NCBI RefSeq assembly: GCF_021155765.1
Contig: NC_060112.1
Coordinates: 12,214,001 to 12,278,000, forward strand
Direction: 5' to 3'
DNA: 64,000 nt
Source of the DNA: Diprion similis
Taxonomy: Eukaryota; Arthropoda; Insecta; Hymenoptera; Diprionidae
Below the pieces are notes generated by a model. It saw only the letters and a program-made list of their open reading frames with translations, was not told where the DNA came from and made no database searches. Each line of letters begins with the position of its first letter. Position 1 is the first letter of the stretch. A program made the position numbers and the translations under genes. Positions 39,858 through 52,135 of this stretch are shown here, piece by piece.

Positions 39858-41010
39858 GAATTAAAATGGCCGAGAATAGGAAGGTTAATCTGAGGTAGCG
39901 GGCAGCAGCATCGCCTCTAAATGCCACCCAAAGGGGCTACATGAAGCATTGTCATTGGCTGCACGCTGCAGATGAGTACCAGAAGTCCACCTTCACACGC
40001 CTGACTTTGGAGTATCCAACTCAACGATTCAACCAATAACAGCGTTATCCCGGGTAGAAACATTCAATAAGAAGCTAAATCCAGTTAGACGTTGTAAATG
40101 TCCTTTTTTACCAAGTGAGTGTCAATGCCTTATTTTGATATATACATAAATATATTTCTGAAAGCAATGATTCAGTGTGACGGCGATACACAAAATAACT
40201 GAATCGTTAATACGGAGACTGCGGATGTTTGCAACTTCTTGCGATTTGGACTGCTAAATGTATGTATCATTCATTTGCTTTCTGTTACCGACAGAGCAGA
40301 GGCAAGCATTGAAAATTAGTTCCCAAAACCTATTTCATGTCAGAGGGCGCTACGAAATCGTGAACTAGGGACATAAGAGGCCTAGAAAACGACTTTCTTG
40401 TCATTTCTTGTTGAGCGGCGTGAACTGTTTGAATGGAGCTGCAGTTCGTGAGTGAAAAACACGTAGACAATTTTAATCGCGTGATCGAAGTTTGCAACCC
40501 TGGCGGCACACGGGAGGTCAGTGGACGTCACGCAGTTATTATCGTTGAACGAAGAGGGATTTGCTGTAAATCTATCAACTCGGTGTAAAATACATAAAAT
40601 TCCTGGGATTCTCTCGCGGTTGAACATTGCGGGTCAGTGCGGGAGGGCCTCAGGTAAAAAAACAACGACTGGTAACAGTGAACGTAAACTTTCGTCGTGA
40701 AATCAATCCCACCCTGGTTATACTGCCGTCGCCGAGTGTAATCATTGTATGTTCACGGTGCCGTGTTCCGTGGCCGAGAAACTGTTAAGTGTATAGAAAA
40801 CGTTAAAAACTACTCCTTTTTGAACCTGACATTACACTCGGTCCATCCCCTTGGACAGAGAGATTGTATAGCAGGTTATGTCAGCTGGATTGGCAGGGGC
40901 TGTTTCAGATCAGGTCAGTCTGTTGACACGGTACCAACTTATTTGCCATTCATCAATCCTTACGTCGAAGCCAGTGACTTAAAATATTGTGTATTTTTCC
41001 ATGCTACGGG
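39858..41010. promoter_or_regulatory. Divergent promoter region of RpL30 and Ythdf
   Basis: 1.15 kb between the RpL30 first exon and the Ythdf ATG, with raised CpG content (39840-40060, 40400-40760). The right part holds the Ythdf 5' UTR. Open frames at 40382-40627 and 40745-41023 lie in this region but resemble nothing known; the second overlaps the Ythdf start in another frame. Confidence 0.5.
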
Positions 41011-44000
41011 ATGCAGCGGATGAAAGGACAATCTAACAATCAGGGTAAGAGTTTTATCTTATTCACAAACACCCTACCAATGTAATTACTTCCTGATATT
41101 ACTTGAGTACAGTGATAAGAAACTCTGTAAAGAATCATTCTGTTAAGAAAATACCAATTAGGCAACAAACCGATCACTGGTGCATACAAGGCATTATATC
41201 ATAACATTCTGCATTACAGCTGTAACGATAGTAAAATCGGTGACAAATCAAAACAAACACATCGAAGGAGATCAAATTTTTTAAACTCAATGTATCATTT
41301 AGAATAGTGCACGAATCATTGGTAGAAGGTATTTTTCATGAAACCGGATCTAGAATAAACTTTTTAATAATATTACCATATTATTGCGTTAAAAATATCG
41401 ATGTCAACCTTTTCATATGAATCTTGTCTTTTGCACATAATCAATATTGATTCTTGTTATTTATTCTTTGCTCTAACATTCCATCTTTATCATACCGGTT
41501 GGCTGAAAAATAGGCTTGCTTCTATTTATATGCAACATGGATGAACTATTTGAAGTTAATATAATTTCGAAAATAATGGTCAGATTGGCTGACAACAAGC
41601 TCTGACACGATACAGTAACAAGTAGCCATACCTGTCACTAAGCAGCCCCTACGTCAGAACTTCTAGCGTCCCATTGATTTTACAATATTGCCATTACTTT
41701 TTACACCGCACGCTTATTTAACATTATTTATAACCAATAACCACCAATTGTTTTGATTTGTTTTCCACTTTATTTCTGGATTAAAAAAAGTGATTTACTT
41801 TATTATAGTTGAATCAATAAGGTATAAATTATTCTTCAGCAAAGGTATTTGTTCATGGACTAATATGCCACTATTTATGCCACTATTTCTCATCAGTTAT
41901 GCCATCATTTTATTCCACACGGGGTGCTGGGAGCCGTGTAATGCAAAAGTTTCACAGTGTAGTGAAGAGTCAAGTTCAGTTGTCAGTTTTGACCACTAGT
42001 TTAAACATAATATCTTGTTGTTTATGCCTCCGTAGGTAGTAATTTAGATGTTAGATTTACCATCACCTGTAGATAATTCGATCAATATTCTGATTCGTCC
42101 AAAATGTATTTTATGTGACAACTACTGACAATTTTTCCAAAAAACCTTATCGTTACATGTAACATTTGGAAGCTGTTAGGCAGTCAATCCTTACATTTTT
42201 CATGTGTTATTTTAACAATTTTCATTCTCCTCGCTGAACATGCTTTTAATCAATTTGAAAAACTAAATTATTTTTCTGCATTGATATTCGTATTTGATGG
42301 CGCATTTAAAAAAAGTTCACTAATATTCTTAAATCTGATTATTTACAAGTTAAGTATCACAGTGATACATTGTTTAGTTTGTATAAACCTTCGATATTTT
42401 TCTATCCTATTTTTGACAAAGTAATGTCATTTTGAGCAAAATCAACAAGATTACATTTCAAAAGATTATGTAATGTCAAATGACTGTATTACCGATCTAT
42501 TCTTTGAAATCACATTAGTTCTCAAAAGTATTATTACCTAAATTATGTAAGCACATCATTACCCATCCGATATTTAATCATTCAATTGTTTTTGTTCAAC
42601 TTTCATATCTGGATTCTTCGCAACTTATTTCAAAAAATTAGAATATATAGCAATGTACCTACCTGCCTTAAAAGTCATGGAAGAACATGGAAAAGTTTTG
42701 TTTGTGTGTTCCATTTTACTAAATACCATGTCTGGCTTTAATGCCCAAAGTCACCTTTAAACAATTTTATGTACATTTTATGCTCCTTCATGTATGTGAC
42801 CTTACTGATTAAGAAAAGGTCTATTGATTTAGGTTCACCTAACAGAGGAAATATTCACTATTTTTGTTCAAAATCTTTACTTAAAATTACGAACCCATCG
42901 AACATGTTATTAAAGTTATGTACTCATTGTAATTTTAGTCGGCAGATAACACTCCTACCTAGTCCAAAGCCTGCATTATTTTCATGGGATTGAAATTCAG
43001 TTAGCAACTGAACAGACTACTATTAAAATAAGTAATGTAGTAAAGCTCAAGGATCACAATTTTGTCAAGTCCCATGATCAGCTAATACTTTCAATGTCAT
43101 CATAGTCGTACACTACATAAAATTATTTTCATTTTCGGCCACCAACTCCAGTAGTAGCTTTAGTTTTTTAACTATTGGAGGTTTAGGTAATAGTGTAAGG
43201 AATAGAAAAATGGATGAATGGTATGTCGCCATTTTGCTTCAAACAAGTTTAATGTATGATGTTCAACTAAACACAAAAGGAATTATCAAAAATTAGCTAG
43301 CCTTTCAGCAATAAACCAGTACGCCAGTACCAGTCTCTTTAACATGGAATCTGTATATGTGACAGTAAGCAATGGTCCCAAAGAGCACCAGCAGCAGCAA
43401 CAACAAGCGGAGCACGTGGCTGGGGAGGATGCAGGGTTTGATTCATGGAGAGGCGGGAATAATGTTCAACATCACTCGAGCTACCCAATTGGTACGGGAG
43501 ACCCATACACACCGTACTACGGGACATCATTTCCCTATCAGGCGTTTGGCGCGGGAGACGGAACTTGGTCGAATGGAACGGATCCCGTTGCATTCCTGTC
43601 AGGGTATGGAGGACAAATGGGACATGATTCGTACGGAATGGACGGAATGTTTTCGGCGAGTGCCGGTGGAGGTTTTAGCACCTTCGGCCAGCCAACGTTC
43701 AATTACTTCCATGGAAATGGGGACTATAGCACCTGGGGCACGCCAAGGAAAGCTCGGTACGAAGACTATTATCAGGCACCGAGAGGTAATGAGAGTTATC
43801 CGACGCCCAGTGGTGGCGCAGAAATGAAGTCTATAGAGCAAAGCGTACAAGGTTTGTCTATTGGAGGTGAACCGTCACGACAGGAACAGCAGTTACCATC
43901 TAATCAGCAGTCTAACAAATCTGAGTCAAAAGAACCCAAGAAAATGACATGGGCCAGTGTTGCCAGCCAGCCTGCAAAACCTGTACCACCTCTTTCTGCT

Positions 44001-45433
44001 TCTCAGGGTATGAAGAAGAAAGCAGGAATGCCACCGCCTCCGATGGTGCCTGGAAAACATAATATGGACATTGGGACTTGGGGCGAAGGTAAAACTTCAG
44101 CTCCCCCACCAAAGGCCCCTCCCCCACCGCAAGTACAACCTCCCGTTCCGCCACCTCCACCTCCTGTTCAAAGGCAAAGGCCACGATCACTTCCTTCTTG
44201 GGTTCAGCAACCAACAACCCCGCCTTCACCCCCTCCACCTCAAATGCAGATCCCGCAACAACAAGTTCCCCCACCCCCGACGCACCCTGTACTACATGAG
44301 TTGAAGGTAAAGAATGATTACAATCCTACAGAATTTGACCAGTCCGCTCCTGGTGCAAGGTTTTTTGTCATTAAATCGTATTCCGAGGATGATATTCATA
44401 GATCTATCAAGTACGAAATTTGGTGCAGTACGGAGCATGGCAACAAGAGACTAGACCAGGCTTACAGAGATGCCAGTAGGGATGGCGCACCGTTGTATCT
44501 GTTTTTTTCTGTTAATGGATCGGGACATTTTTGCGGCATGGCGCAAATGGTTTCTTCGGTTGATTACCAAAGCAACAGCTCTGTTTGGTCACAAGATAAA
44601 TGGAAAGGACAATTTAGAGTGCGTTGGATTTATGTTAAGGATGTTCCTAACGTCCAGTTGCGACACATTCGTTTGGAGAATAATGAAAATAAACCCGTAA
44701 CCAATTCAAGAGATGCTCAGGAAGTACCACACGCACGGGGACTACAAGTTTTACGTATTTTGCACACTTATCGCCACTCTACTAGTATTTTTGACGATTT
44801 TGGACACTATGAACGACGGCAGGCTGAAGAAGATCAACGAAAGGCACCGCCTAATCCCATACAACATCATCCTCCTCCCAATCACAGGGGTAGGGGTCAT
44901 TCCGGTGAACCTCCTCATCCGCACCACCAGCAGCACCAACAACAGCAGCACCCACACCAACACCAACATCAGCATCCACATCAGCATCAGCGGAAGGTGA
45001 GTTGTTTTGGTGCAACCCATATTTCTTAAAATGTCCTATTATATTTATGCATTACTTTTTCTTTCATTAGCTCATTGCAGTAGCGAAAAACTATAAAACT
45101 AATCCAAGGGATATTCTACCCAATTTGGCTAAAAAATTCATATTGCTTGTATTATGAATTTTCTGTAGCCATTAATTGGGTGGCTTTTGTTCAGACGTTT
45201 TCACTAGTTACCTTGCTAGTAATTTAATATTATAGAAATTTTTTTATTCTACCAGAATGTAGCTGAGCTTCCAATTGTTTAATTTCTAGATTTAAATTAA
45301 TCGAACAGATATGATAATGCTAACTTTTTACTACATTTATATCGTAGTTAGAAATTATATTAATTTGGTGTAATTTTGTGTTCAGGAACGCGAAGGTGGC
45401 CGAGGAAGAGGCCGCGGCGGACCACGCCAGTAG
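41011..45433 (+). CDS. Ythdf: YTH-domain m6A reader Ythdf, 3 coding exons, 589 aa
   Basis: Cytoplasmic reader of N6-methyladenosine in mRNA. Exons 41011-41044, 43309-44996 and 45386-45433 join in frame. Exon 1 ([11 protein letters not shown]) aligns with the QR.KGQ.N start of vertebrate YTHDF and has an in-frame TGA upstream; its join to exon 2 is a prediction. The middle is low complexity (Q, G/Y, and long P runs) as in all YTHDFs, with the conserved KHNMDIGTW block. The YTH domain spans about 360-505: [53 protein letters not shown] and [18 protein letters not shown]383, W438 and W443 form the aromatic cage (W432, W486, W491 of human YTHDF2). Odd points are a His/Gln-repeat tail and a 48-nt last exon encoding an RGG-rich end ([15 protein letters not shown]). 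Confidence 0.95.
41045..43308. other. Intron 1 of Ythdf
   Basis: 2.3 kb, strongly AT-rich, no coding signal. The donor follows CAGG at 41044 and the acceptor is CCTTTCAG ending at 43308. Confidence 0.6.
44922..44993 (+). repeat. CAN repeat encoding a His/Gln tract in Ythdf
   Basis: Imperfect CAC/CAT/CAG/CAA triplets code for alternating H, Q and P. It is in frame and open, thus part of the protein, but probably length-polymorphic. Confidence 0.8.
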
Positions 45434-46616
45434 CAAAGATTACAAAAAAAACATAAAAATAATAATAACCACCATGAAAGAAGGACGCTCCGAATAATTA
45501 TCAAAATATTAATTACCCCTTTGCTTCTTCCCTGGACCTTTGAAAGCCTTCTCACTGCTGTGACTGGACTCTCGTCGTTGAAGCTATCCCCTTTCATTGC
45601 ACGATTGAACTGTACGATAATTAGTATTGGGTTCAACATCATAATGATTATGTTACAACAATTATTGTGCACGAAATTATTCAATTTCAACGGATGTTGG
45701 TAAACTTGGAAATGTTTACAAGCATAAAGTGTTGTGGATATCGTGTAAATGGGCGAATGGTGTAAACGTACAAATTTAAAAGAAAAAAAGAACGCAGAAC
45801 TGACAGAAAAAAAAAAAACTATGACGATGTGGACTAACATATGTATATGAAAATGCTTGAATATACTTTTGTTCAAAATCAAGAAAGGACGATAGTTTAA
45901 GCAAGTGCCGGTTTGAATTATCTTTTCAAACTGCAATGAACATTACAATCTGGTGCCTGCAACTGAAAAAAGCCCTCCCTTCTTAAATGGATTTAAAAAA
46001 ATATTGCGTGGAGGCTTCCCACGAGGTTTTATGTTTTCTATGTAATCATGCCCAATCAATGGATAATAACAACTAATTGTCAGCTGGTTATTTTAAAAAT
46101 ATTCTATTATCTATTGCGAATTATATATATATTCCCTATTATAATATTAGTCGTGGACCGCAGCAAATGATTCAATATTATTATACAAGCAGATGAAATA
46201 ATATTACTGTTACTGTATTGTAACATGGATTATGATTGTACTATTTGATAAGAATTTCATGAGACATGATTCTTATTGTTAACATAATCGGTTCTCATTT
46301 TTGGCTTTTGCCGACAAGCACCATCCATCCTAAATTCTAGAATTTTCCGATTAAAACTTATTTACTCATTAATACCTATCAAGGTATTTCTAGTGAATTA
46401 TTTTCAATTAGTAGAATGTCATTCAACAGCCTGTAGACTTTGTTGAAATATGAAATGTTTAGTGTTCATTATAAAATCATTGATACAAAATATGAACAGC
46501 ATCCATCGATGCAGGAAATTGATAATTAAAAGTATTTAAGATAGTTTATAATTTCCGTTGTATTCAGGATTGAGTCTATATCATCCATTCGCTAGGCAAA
46601 TGTACCGAGAGCTGAT
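45434..46616. other. Ythdf 3' flank
   Basis: Probably Ythdf 3' UTR with A-rich stretches (45448-45475, 45780-45815). No other gene signal before the minus-strand small gene ends at 46617. Confidence 0.55.
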
Positions 46617-47327
46617 TTATACGGGTGGGTATGGTCCTCTGCATTTGTCACGAAGCATTGTGATGGTTCGCTCTCCTGCCTCTCTGTTGAAAAGTGGTTG
46701 CGATGGTGGAATATCAGGTTTCGGAGGACTGCTAACCTTCTCATACATCAATTGACCCACCTAAATTGAGGTAACAAAAATTTTATTCCATTATTTTATG
46801 TTATCTTTTCACTGACAATAATATATTCTAATACTCAATCATATGAACCACCTATCAAAAATATTTACCTCAAACCTTCGATCACGATCTTTGAAATAAT
46901 GTGGTGGAACACACTCTTGCGCAATGTGGGTCTTGCACTCTGGTAACTCTTTCTGACATGAGATTATCGGATGCCCAGCCTTGTCCCTATAAATCTATGA
47001 TGGCAATACATATGAATATTATTTTATCGTGTGAAACAATAATTGCTATGTTGACAAAAACATGTTATTGCATAGGTGTACAATTTGAGGTTACTTAATT
47101 TTGAGATGTTAAGGTTGCATATAGCTCAATACAAAGTTAAGGATGTTACCTGGATCTTGCATCGTTAAGCTTTCCGGATGATTTGTATTTATTTTCTTAT
47201 TTGATCGATTGCAAAGATAATGTCAATTTTGTTTTGATTAGAAGTCGCAAGTCAAATCTGTCCTTTTGGTCTATTTTATCTCAATGTCTCAGGAAAAATG
47301 ATTAAATGTAGCCCATACTTACCTCAT
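46617..47327 (-). CDS. Probable small three-exon gene, 88 aa, function unknown
   Basis: Not recognised. Coding exons 47327-47323 (ATGAG), 46986-46869 and 46760-46617 (267 nt) join in frame to an 88-aa product. Splice sites are good: GAG|GTAAGT is a perfect donor, the acceptors are TTATAG and AATTTAG, and the second donor is GAG|GTAAAT. The protein opens MRDKAGHPIISC, has four Cys (12, 19, 27, 81), a PPHYFKDRDRRFE stretch and a proline-rich second half ending RGPYPPV. No signal peptide or membrane segment is visible. An 11-codon upstream frame (47359-47324) ends in ATGA overlapping the start. The gene begins only about 65 nt past the Efhc poly(A) signal, so it may be a separate overlapping transcript or an alternative end of Efhc: the Efhc exon has a phase-compatible weak donor at 47490. 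It is too short and split to appear as a long open frame. Confidence 0.55.
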
Positions 47328-47359
47328 TTCACAAGCGAGGGGAATTTTTCTTGTAACAT
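47324..47359 (-). promoter_or_regulatory. Upstream ORF ending at the 88-aa start codon
   Basis: ATG at 47359, eleven codons, stop TGA sharing bases with the next ATG (ATGA). Such an arrangement permits termination-reinitiation. It matters only if the transcript begins upstream of 47359. Confidence 0.4.
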
Positions 47360-47392
47360 TTGGCTAATGCTATAACGAACATTCCTGTTTGA

Positions 47393-47398
47393 TTTATT
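47393..47398 (-). terminator. Efhc polyadenylation signal
   Basis: AATAAA on the minus strand starts 25 nt past the Efhc stop at 47423. This supports 47423 as the true end of the Efhc message and the following exons as a separate unit. Confidence 0.6.
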
Positions 47399-47422
47399 GT
47401 GCTTTCTAACTAGGCAACACCC

Positions 47423-50400
47423 TTAAAAGCTGTACGAGTCATGATGACGTTTACATAAATTCCGTTGCATAAGCCTAAATGAGCCATACTTCACCTGATC
47501 AGCCCATTTAAGCTGTTTTTTAGGTTGAGCGAGAACTTGTTCAGATTTTTCTTGTTTCTGAAGCGGACAGTAGTTGTCAAAAGGTAGAGGTTCTTCAACT
47601 TTTGTCAACCCAGGGCACAATTCTTCCGGAGGTGGGGTAGGTGGTCTCAATTCTCCATGTTCCCCTTCATATTTGTGCAGAGCTTCTTCCGCAAACTGTT
47701 TGACGCAAGGTGCTGTATCAAAATCATCTTTGAATGGGCTTCCGATAGTTGGATCCAAATCTCGCTTTCTATCAGCTTCCTCTTGGATTCTCTTAGAAGT
47801 AGAATCTATTTCATCCTGAATAAGTCCTTGACGCACAAAATAATTTCTCATATTATCTTGCAGCTCTTCACAGAATTTCTCCGGATTTGCTTTAATGTAA
47901 CGATATACGTATAAATCAGCTCCATTTATAATGAATCTATGATTGAAACAATTGATCTTGGCTCCAATGTAAAAATCCTCAGGGGTATAGTAAAGCGGAT
48001 TGTCTCTATTTGTGCCTGGTTTAGGAACAAGCATTGGACTAAGAAAAGTACCACCTCGACGACCTGAATTGCGTTTTTCTGGTTCTGATATCTGCATACT
48101 ACCATCACTCAAATTGTACTCGAGAATAAAATCACGATTCTCATCTTCGGGGTGCACAGCATCCATTTTCATTGAATAACGAAGTTTTTTAGGAAAGTTG
48201 AAAATTTGACGAATTACATCCTTTTTAGGTGGCTTAGGGAGCATGCTTAAACATCCAGCTAACGTGTCCTCCGGAGTACCAAATTTGATATGGGGTGGAG
48301 GTACATATTCAGGTAAAGTTTTTGGCTCTTCAATAGGTGGTTGAATTTTTTCAGGCTGAACTAATCCAAGCATACCGGAGTAATATTTTCTTGTGAACGA
48401 ATCACAATCAAAGAGGAAAAACCTTCGTCCAAAAATAAATACAGTATCACCTATCTTGAGATCTGTAGGTGTATAATATTCGGTAACTTCTGGATCGCCG
48501 TATTCCATATAAATTGCCGGATATGTCGATGGCATGCCTTTCCAGTTTTTTGGCACTTTGGTTCTCTTTAAAAGCATCGTTGTTGGATCTTTGCCATCAT
48601 TCAATTGATGAATTTCACGAATAGCTATTGTGTCATCAGTGAGAAAATACAGAATCTGATAGTAATCATTATTCCAGGTTGCTTCGAATTTAAGGACCAT
48701 CGTATCGTATTCCAGAAACCGTCTTCGAGTATCGTCTGATACAGGAGTTAGACGAGATGGGGCTTTGCTCTTAGATTGACGCAATTGAGTATATGGATCT
48801 GGCGGCGCTTCTTCTTTGTCCCCAACATCTATACCTTGACTGCACAAAAATTCTCTGGTGAACGTGTCACAGTCGACTGTGTGGTATACTATACCATATA
48901 TACCTGAAAATTCAATTTACAAAATTAGCACTAGGAACTCTTAACAATCGTGGCGAAAATGAATTTATTTTATTGATCCAAGAACTCTATTAATATATAA
49001 TATTTACTTTTTTTTTACATACATCAATGATTTCAACATTGCAACAAATGCTTCATACAACATACAGAAATAATATATTTCCGGAAATTTGAAAGCTAAG
49101 TATCATTTATCACTGCGATTTGGAGACATATTGGCATAAACTTTGACAGTTTTGAAAAAAAAATCGATATCAGATAAAATAATTTTCATTATAGCACATT
49201 GTTATTGGCACTGTCGTATAATATATGTATGCATGTGCATAAACAAGCATTGTGCTTGTACAAGCATTACAATATGATGTGTATGAAAAACTTTATAGAA
49301 ACCATTTCGATGTGAATATTGTTTTATATTTTCTTATGCAATGCAACAAAGAATTAGTTCGGAATCAATTGTTTAACTGTCAAAACGAGGATATTATTCC
49401 ATACTGGCAGTTTCTACTTTACTTTCGAATAACATCTTTTGGAATTTCGAAATTTTTTAATAAAGCAACCGATGACATGTAATTGATGATAGAATTGAAT
49501 CAAGGCATAAGTAATGAACAAAAATTTCAAGTTCTCTCTCATACTTTAAACTCAAGCTGCTGTGCACGAAGCATTGTTCATTGTAGTGGTTCATTACTCA
49601 AAGAAGGTAATCACTTGGAGCTTCGGATTATTTACTGATAATTATGGGAAATATATAACTATATGGTATCGTAAATAATTGGACGAGGTTTTCATCAAAA
49701 TAATGTAAGCACAATGTTATCTTTGTGATCGAAATTAAAGTAATAATGTCCATTTTTCGTTACATACCCAAGTCTTTGCCAACATTTAGATCCTTCCAGG
49801 TATACGCATCTCCTCTGGTATTTTTCAATATTTTTCCTCGTCTAACTAATCGACCTTGCTGTAATCCGGAATTATCAACCGGTCGCTCCATTACTGATAT
49901 TGTGTCATCTTCCAAAAAGTAAATTATATTGACGTGCCTTATCCGGAAATGCTCGTTTGGTGAATTAAATACACCTTGACGGAAGAAAGCTTTGAAGTTC
50001 AAGCATTTTTGTGCAAAGAGTACATAGTGTGGTATAACTTGTGGATACCCATACTCTCTTACTCGACCATAAGTCAATGAAGGATCGTACCTACATTAGA
50101 GCACATGTTAAATCTAAACAAACACTTCTAAATATTGAATCCGCTAATAAATGCACTTTAAAGCTAATTTCAGGAAAATTACGTTGAAACATACTCTACA
50201 GGATCTGGGTAACCGGAAAAAGCACTCGAGGCGGTGTCGATGAGTCTCCGCCCTATACCGATATTGCTGTCACGAACTACACGGAATCCGTTAAAATAAT
50301 CGAACTTTTGCTTTAATTTATAATCCTGGATCTAAAGTGAACAGAATGTTTCATGTCAGTGTTGATATGTCATTTACATCTTCTATTCAGTATGTCTAAC

Positions 50401-50475
50401 GGCATCCATCGGAGTAATATAACTTACGGTAGGGTCGCGAAAAGTGTACCCTGGGACCAGGGGTAGACTCTCCAT
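47423..50475 (-). CDS. EFHC1/2-like axonemal protein with three DM10 domains, 4 exons, 662 aa
   Basis: EFHC1/EFHC2 (Chlamydomonas Rib72) are microtubule inner proteins of axonemal doublets. Exons 50475-50428, 50331-50195, 50090-49768 and 48903-47423 are GT-AG and in frame (1989 nt). The N-terminus MESLPLVPGYTFRDPT corresponds to the GLPFLPG..F.D start of the family. DM10-1 is at about 88-193 (LEDDTISVMERPVDNSG, TWKDLNVG), DM10-2 at about 235-345 (TDDTIAIREIHQLNDGKDP, FIFGRRFFLFDCDSFTRKYY) and DM10-3 at about 408-515 (LEYNLSDGSMQISEPEKRNSG, YYTPEDFYIGAKINCFNHRF). After DM10-3 human EFHC1 has an EF-hand region; here about 145 residues follow with no recognisable EF-hand loop, ending KKQLKWADQVKYGSF and a basic tail. 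Expression in sperm or ciliated sensory neurons is inferred. Drosophila has two such genes and I do not choose between them. Confidence 0.93.
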
Positions 50476-52135
50476 CTCAGATCAGAAGTCTCTAGTATAT
50501 TTTTATAAAAGCATCATTATAATTGAATATGATGCAACTGAAATCTACTTTTGAGAAAATCTGACAGCTAACTGAACTCGTTTCTATAACAACGGGATTG
50601 TGTTTGTATCACCAATCTCTTATACTAACCAGTCTTTTGTATCATACGAAAGTGGAGTATTTGCATATTGATTAGTTACTTCTACAGGATCAGGATGAAG
50701 TACAGAAGTTCAGTTTTTGCCTTCGAAATATGAGGGCAAAGTTGTCGGTCACAATGTAATAATCAAGTAAGGGAAGTAAGATTAACGAATATTTCTGCTC
50801 GAAACGTTGAAGGATTCGTTACAACTTTGAAAAACATAAGTTTGTGGCAATGATTAAGTTGATTTGTATAATGTCTATGGTACTATTCTAAGCACAAGGA
50901 ATCTGTCGTGTGCTATTTATTAGAAATACAATTGCAGGATAAAAATGTATGAAAGAATTTTTTTGATTAGTAAGTACTCGTGTATGAGACATTCAATGCC
51001 ATCTCAACCAACTTCAGAACTTCACCATTGTTGATTTTGTTCAAAACATTTTCAGCCTTTGTTTCCATGCTTTTTTGAATTTTTTATAAATAAAGAAACA
51101 TTGAGAAAAAATAGAAGCAATTATCAGTCTTTTGTGGGTTGCGGTTCAACCATTATTTTATACATAACCCAGGATTTTGGAAAAAAATATCAGATTTTTC
51201 CAAAGCGATGTTTTTTCAAGATGAAAAAATTCCAAAAAAATTCTCAAACACCCAGTGTTACATATAAAAATGGTTGAGCAACTGTGAATAGTAAACTGAG
51301 TTTTCTTCTTATTTTTTTCGAATTCTTTTCCGAATAAAAACTTAAAAAAATAAGAATACTGGCCCACTGTGGGTCTAGGCTTAAGCATTTTGATATCTGA
51401 CACAAGATTTTTGAAAACTTTTCATATTTTTAAATTACGGCAAAACACATGTCAATTTAAAAAAATTTTTTAGTCAAATAAATTCAGTTGAAAACAAATT
51501 TGAAAAAATTCAGGGTGTTGATTTGGTGTTGGGACAATTGCTTAAAAATTTTCGAAGGAGATCAAAAACAGTGAAGGTCCAACATTGGTTGAGTTGGCGT
51601 AGAATGCCCCATATACATCGATAAAATATTTTTTCCAAATACTTTGAATACCTTTACAAATTATTTTGTGTAGAATTCAACAGATATAACTTACCTTATT
51701 CCACCATTGGCAAGTATTACAAAATTTTTGAAGTAATGCTCCGATTCCTGGATGGTTTTGTTCAATCATATAGATATTGAATAATACCAATTGATGAAAA
51801 AACATTGCCGTCTATTTACTGTGTTTACATTGTATGATTCTGTTTTATTGTGTGTTTAGCAATAAAGTGATAAATTTCATTGAACATGTAGATTGCTAGC
51901 TAGCGTCAGTTACTTTACAAAGTAAATGTCCTGCTAATAGACATTTTTAAGTACAGTAATGAACTATAGTTGTGTGTAAGTCATGCTTCTGCATAAGAAC
52001 ATATAAAACCACCGGAAGAAAAAGTATTTCACCTTTATTTCAATTTCATTTTATTTATGTTCTAATAACAATAGCTGTATTGGATGGCTTTCACTTTTAC
52101 TAAGCTGTATATTTATACCTAATTCATTCTTCGAT
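50476..52135. other. Spacer between Efhc promoter and the phosphate transporter 3' end
   Basis: Contains the Efhc upstream region (50476 to about 50700) and the transporter 3' UTR. 51050-51420 has runs of A and T and several ATTTTTCC/GGAAAAA pairs, possibly a decayed repeat. No coding similarity. Confidence 0.5.
52034..52039 (-). terminator. Candidate poly(A) signal of the phosphate transporter
   Basis: AATAAA on the minus strand about 100 nt past the stop; a second is at about 52050. Confidence 0.5.

Noticed and set aside
40745-41023. 92-codon frame overlapping the Ythdf first exon
   Set aside because: It uses another frame from the conserved MQRMKGQ start and shows no family resemblance; most likely 5' UTR.
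43339-45020. Several long frames antisense to or out of frame with Ythdf
   Set aside because: Shadows of the repetitive Q/P/G/H-rich coding sequence.
51050-51420. Possible transposon from repeated ATTTTTCC / GGAAAAA strings
   Set aside because: No terminal inverted repeats, target duplication or coding remnant; low complexity explains it.
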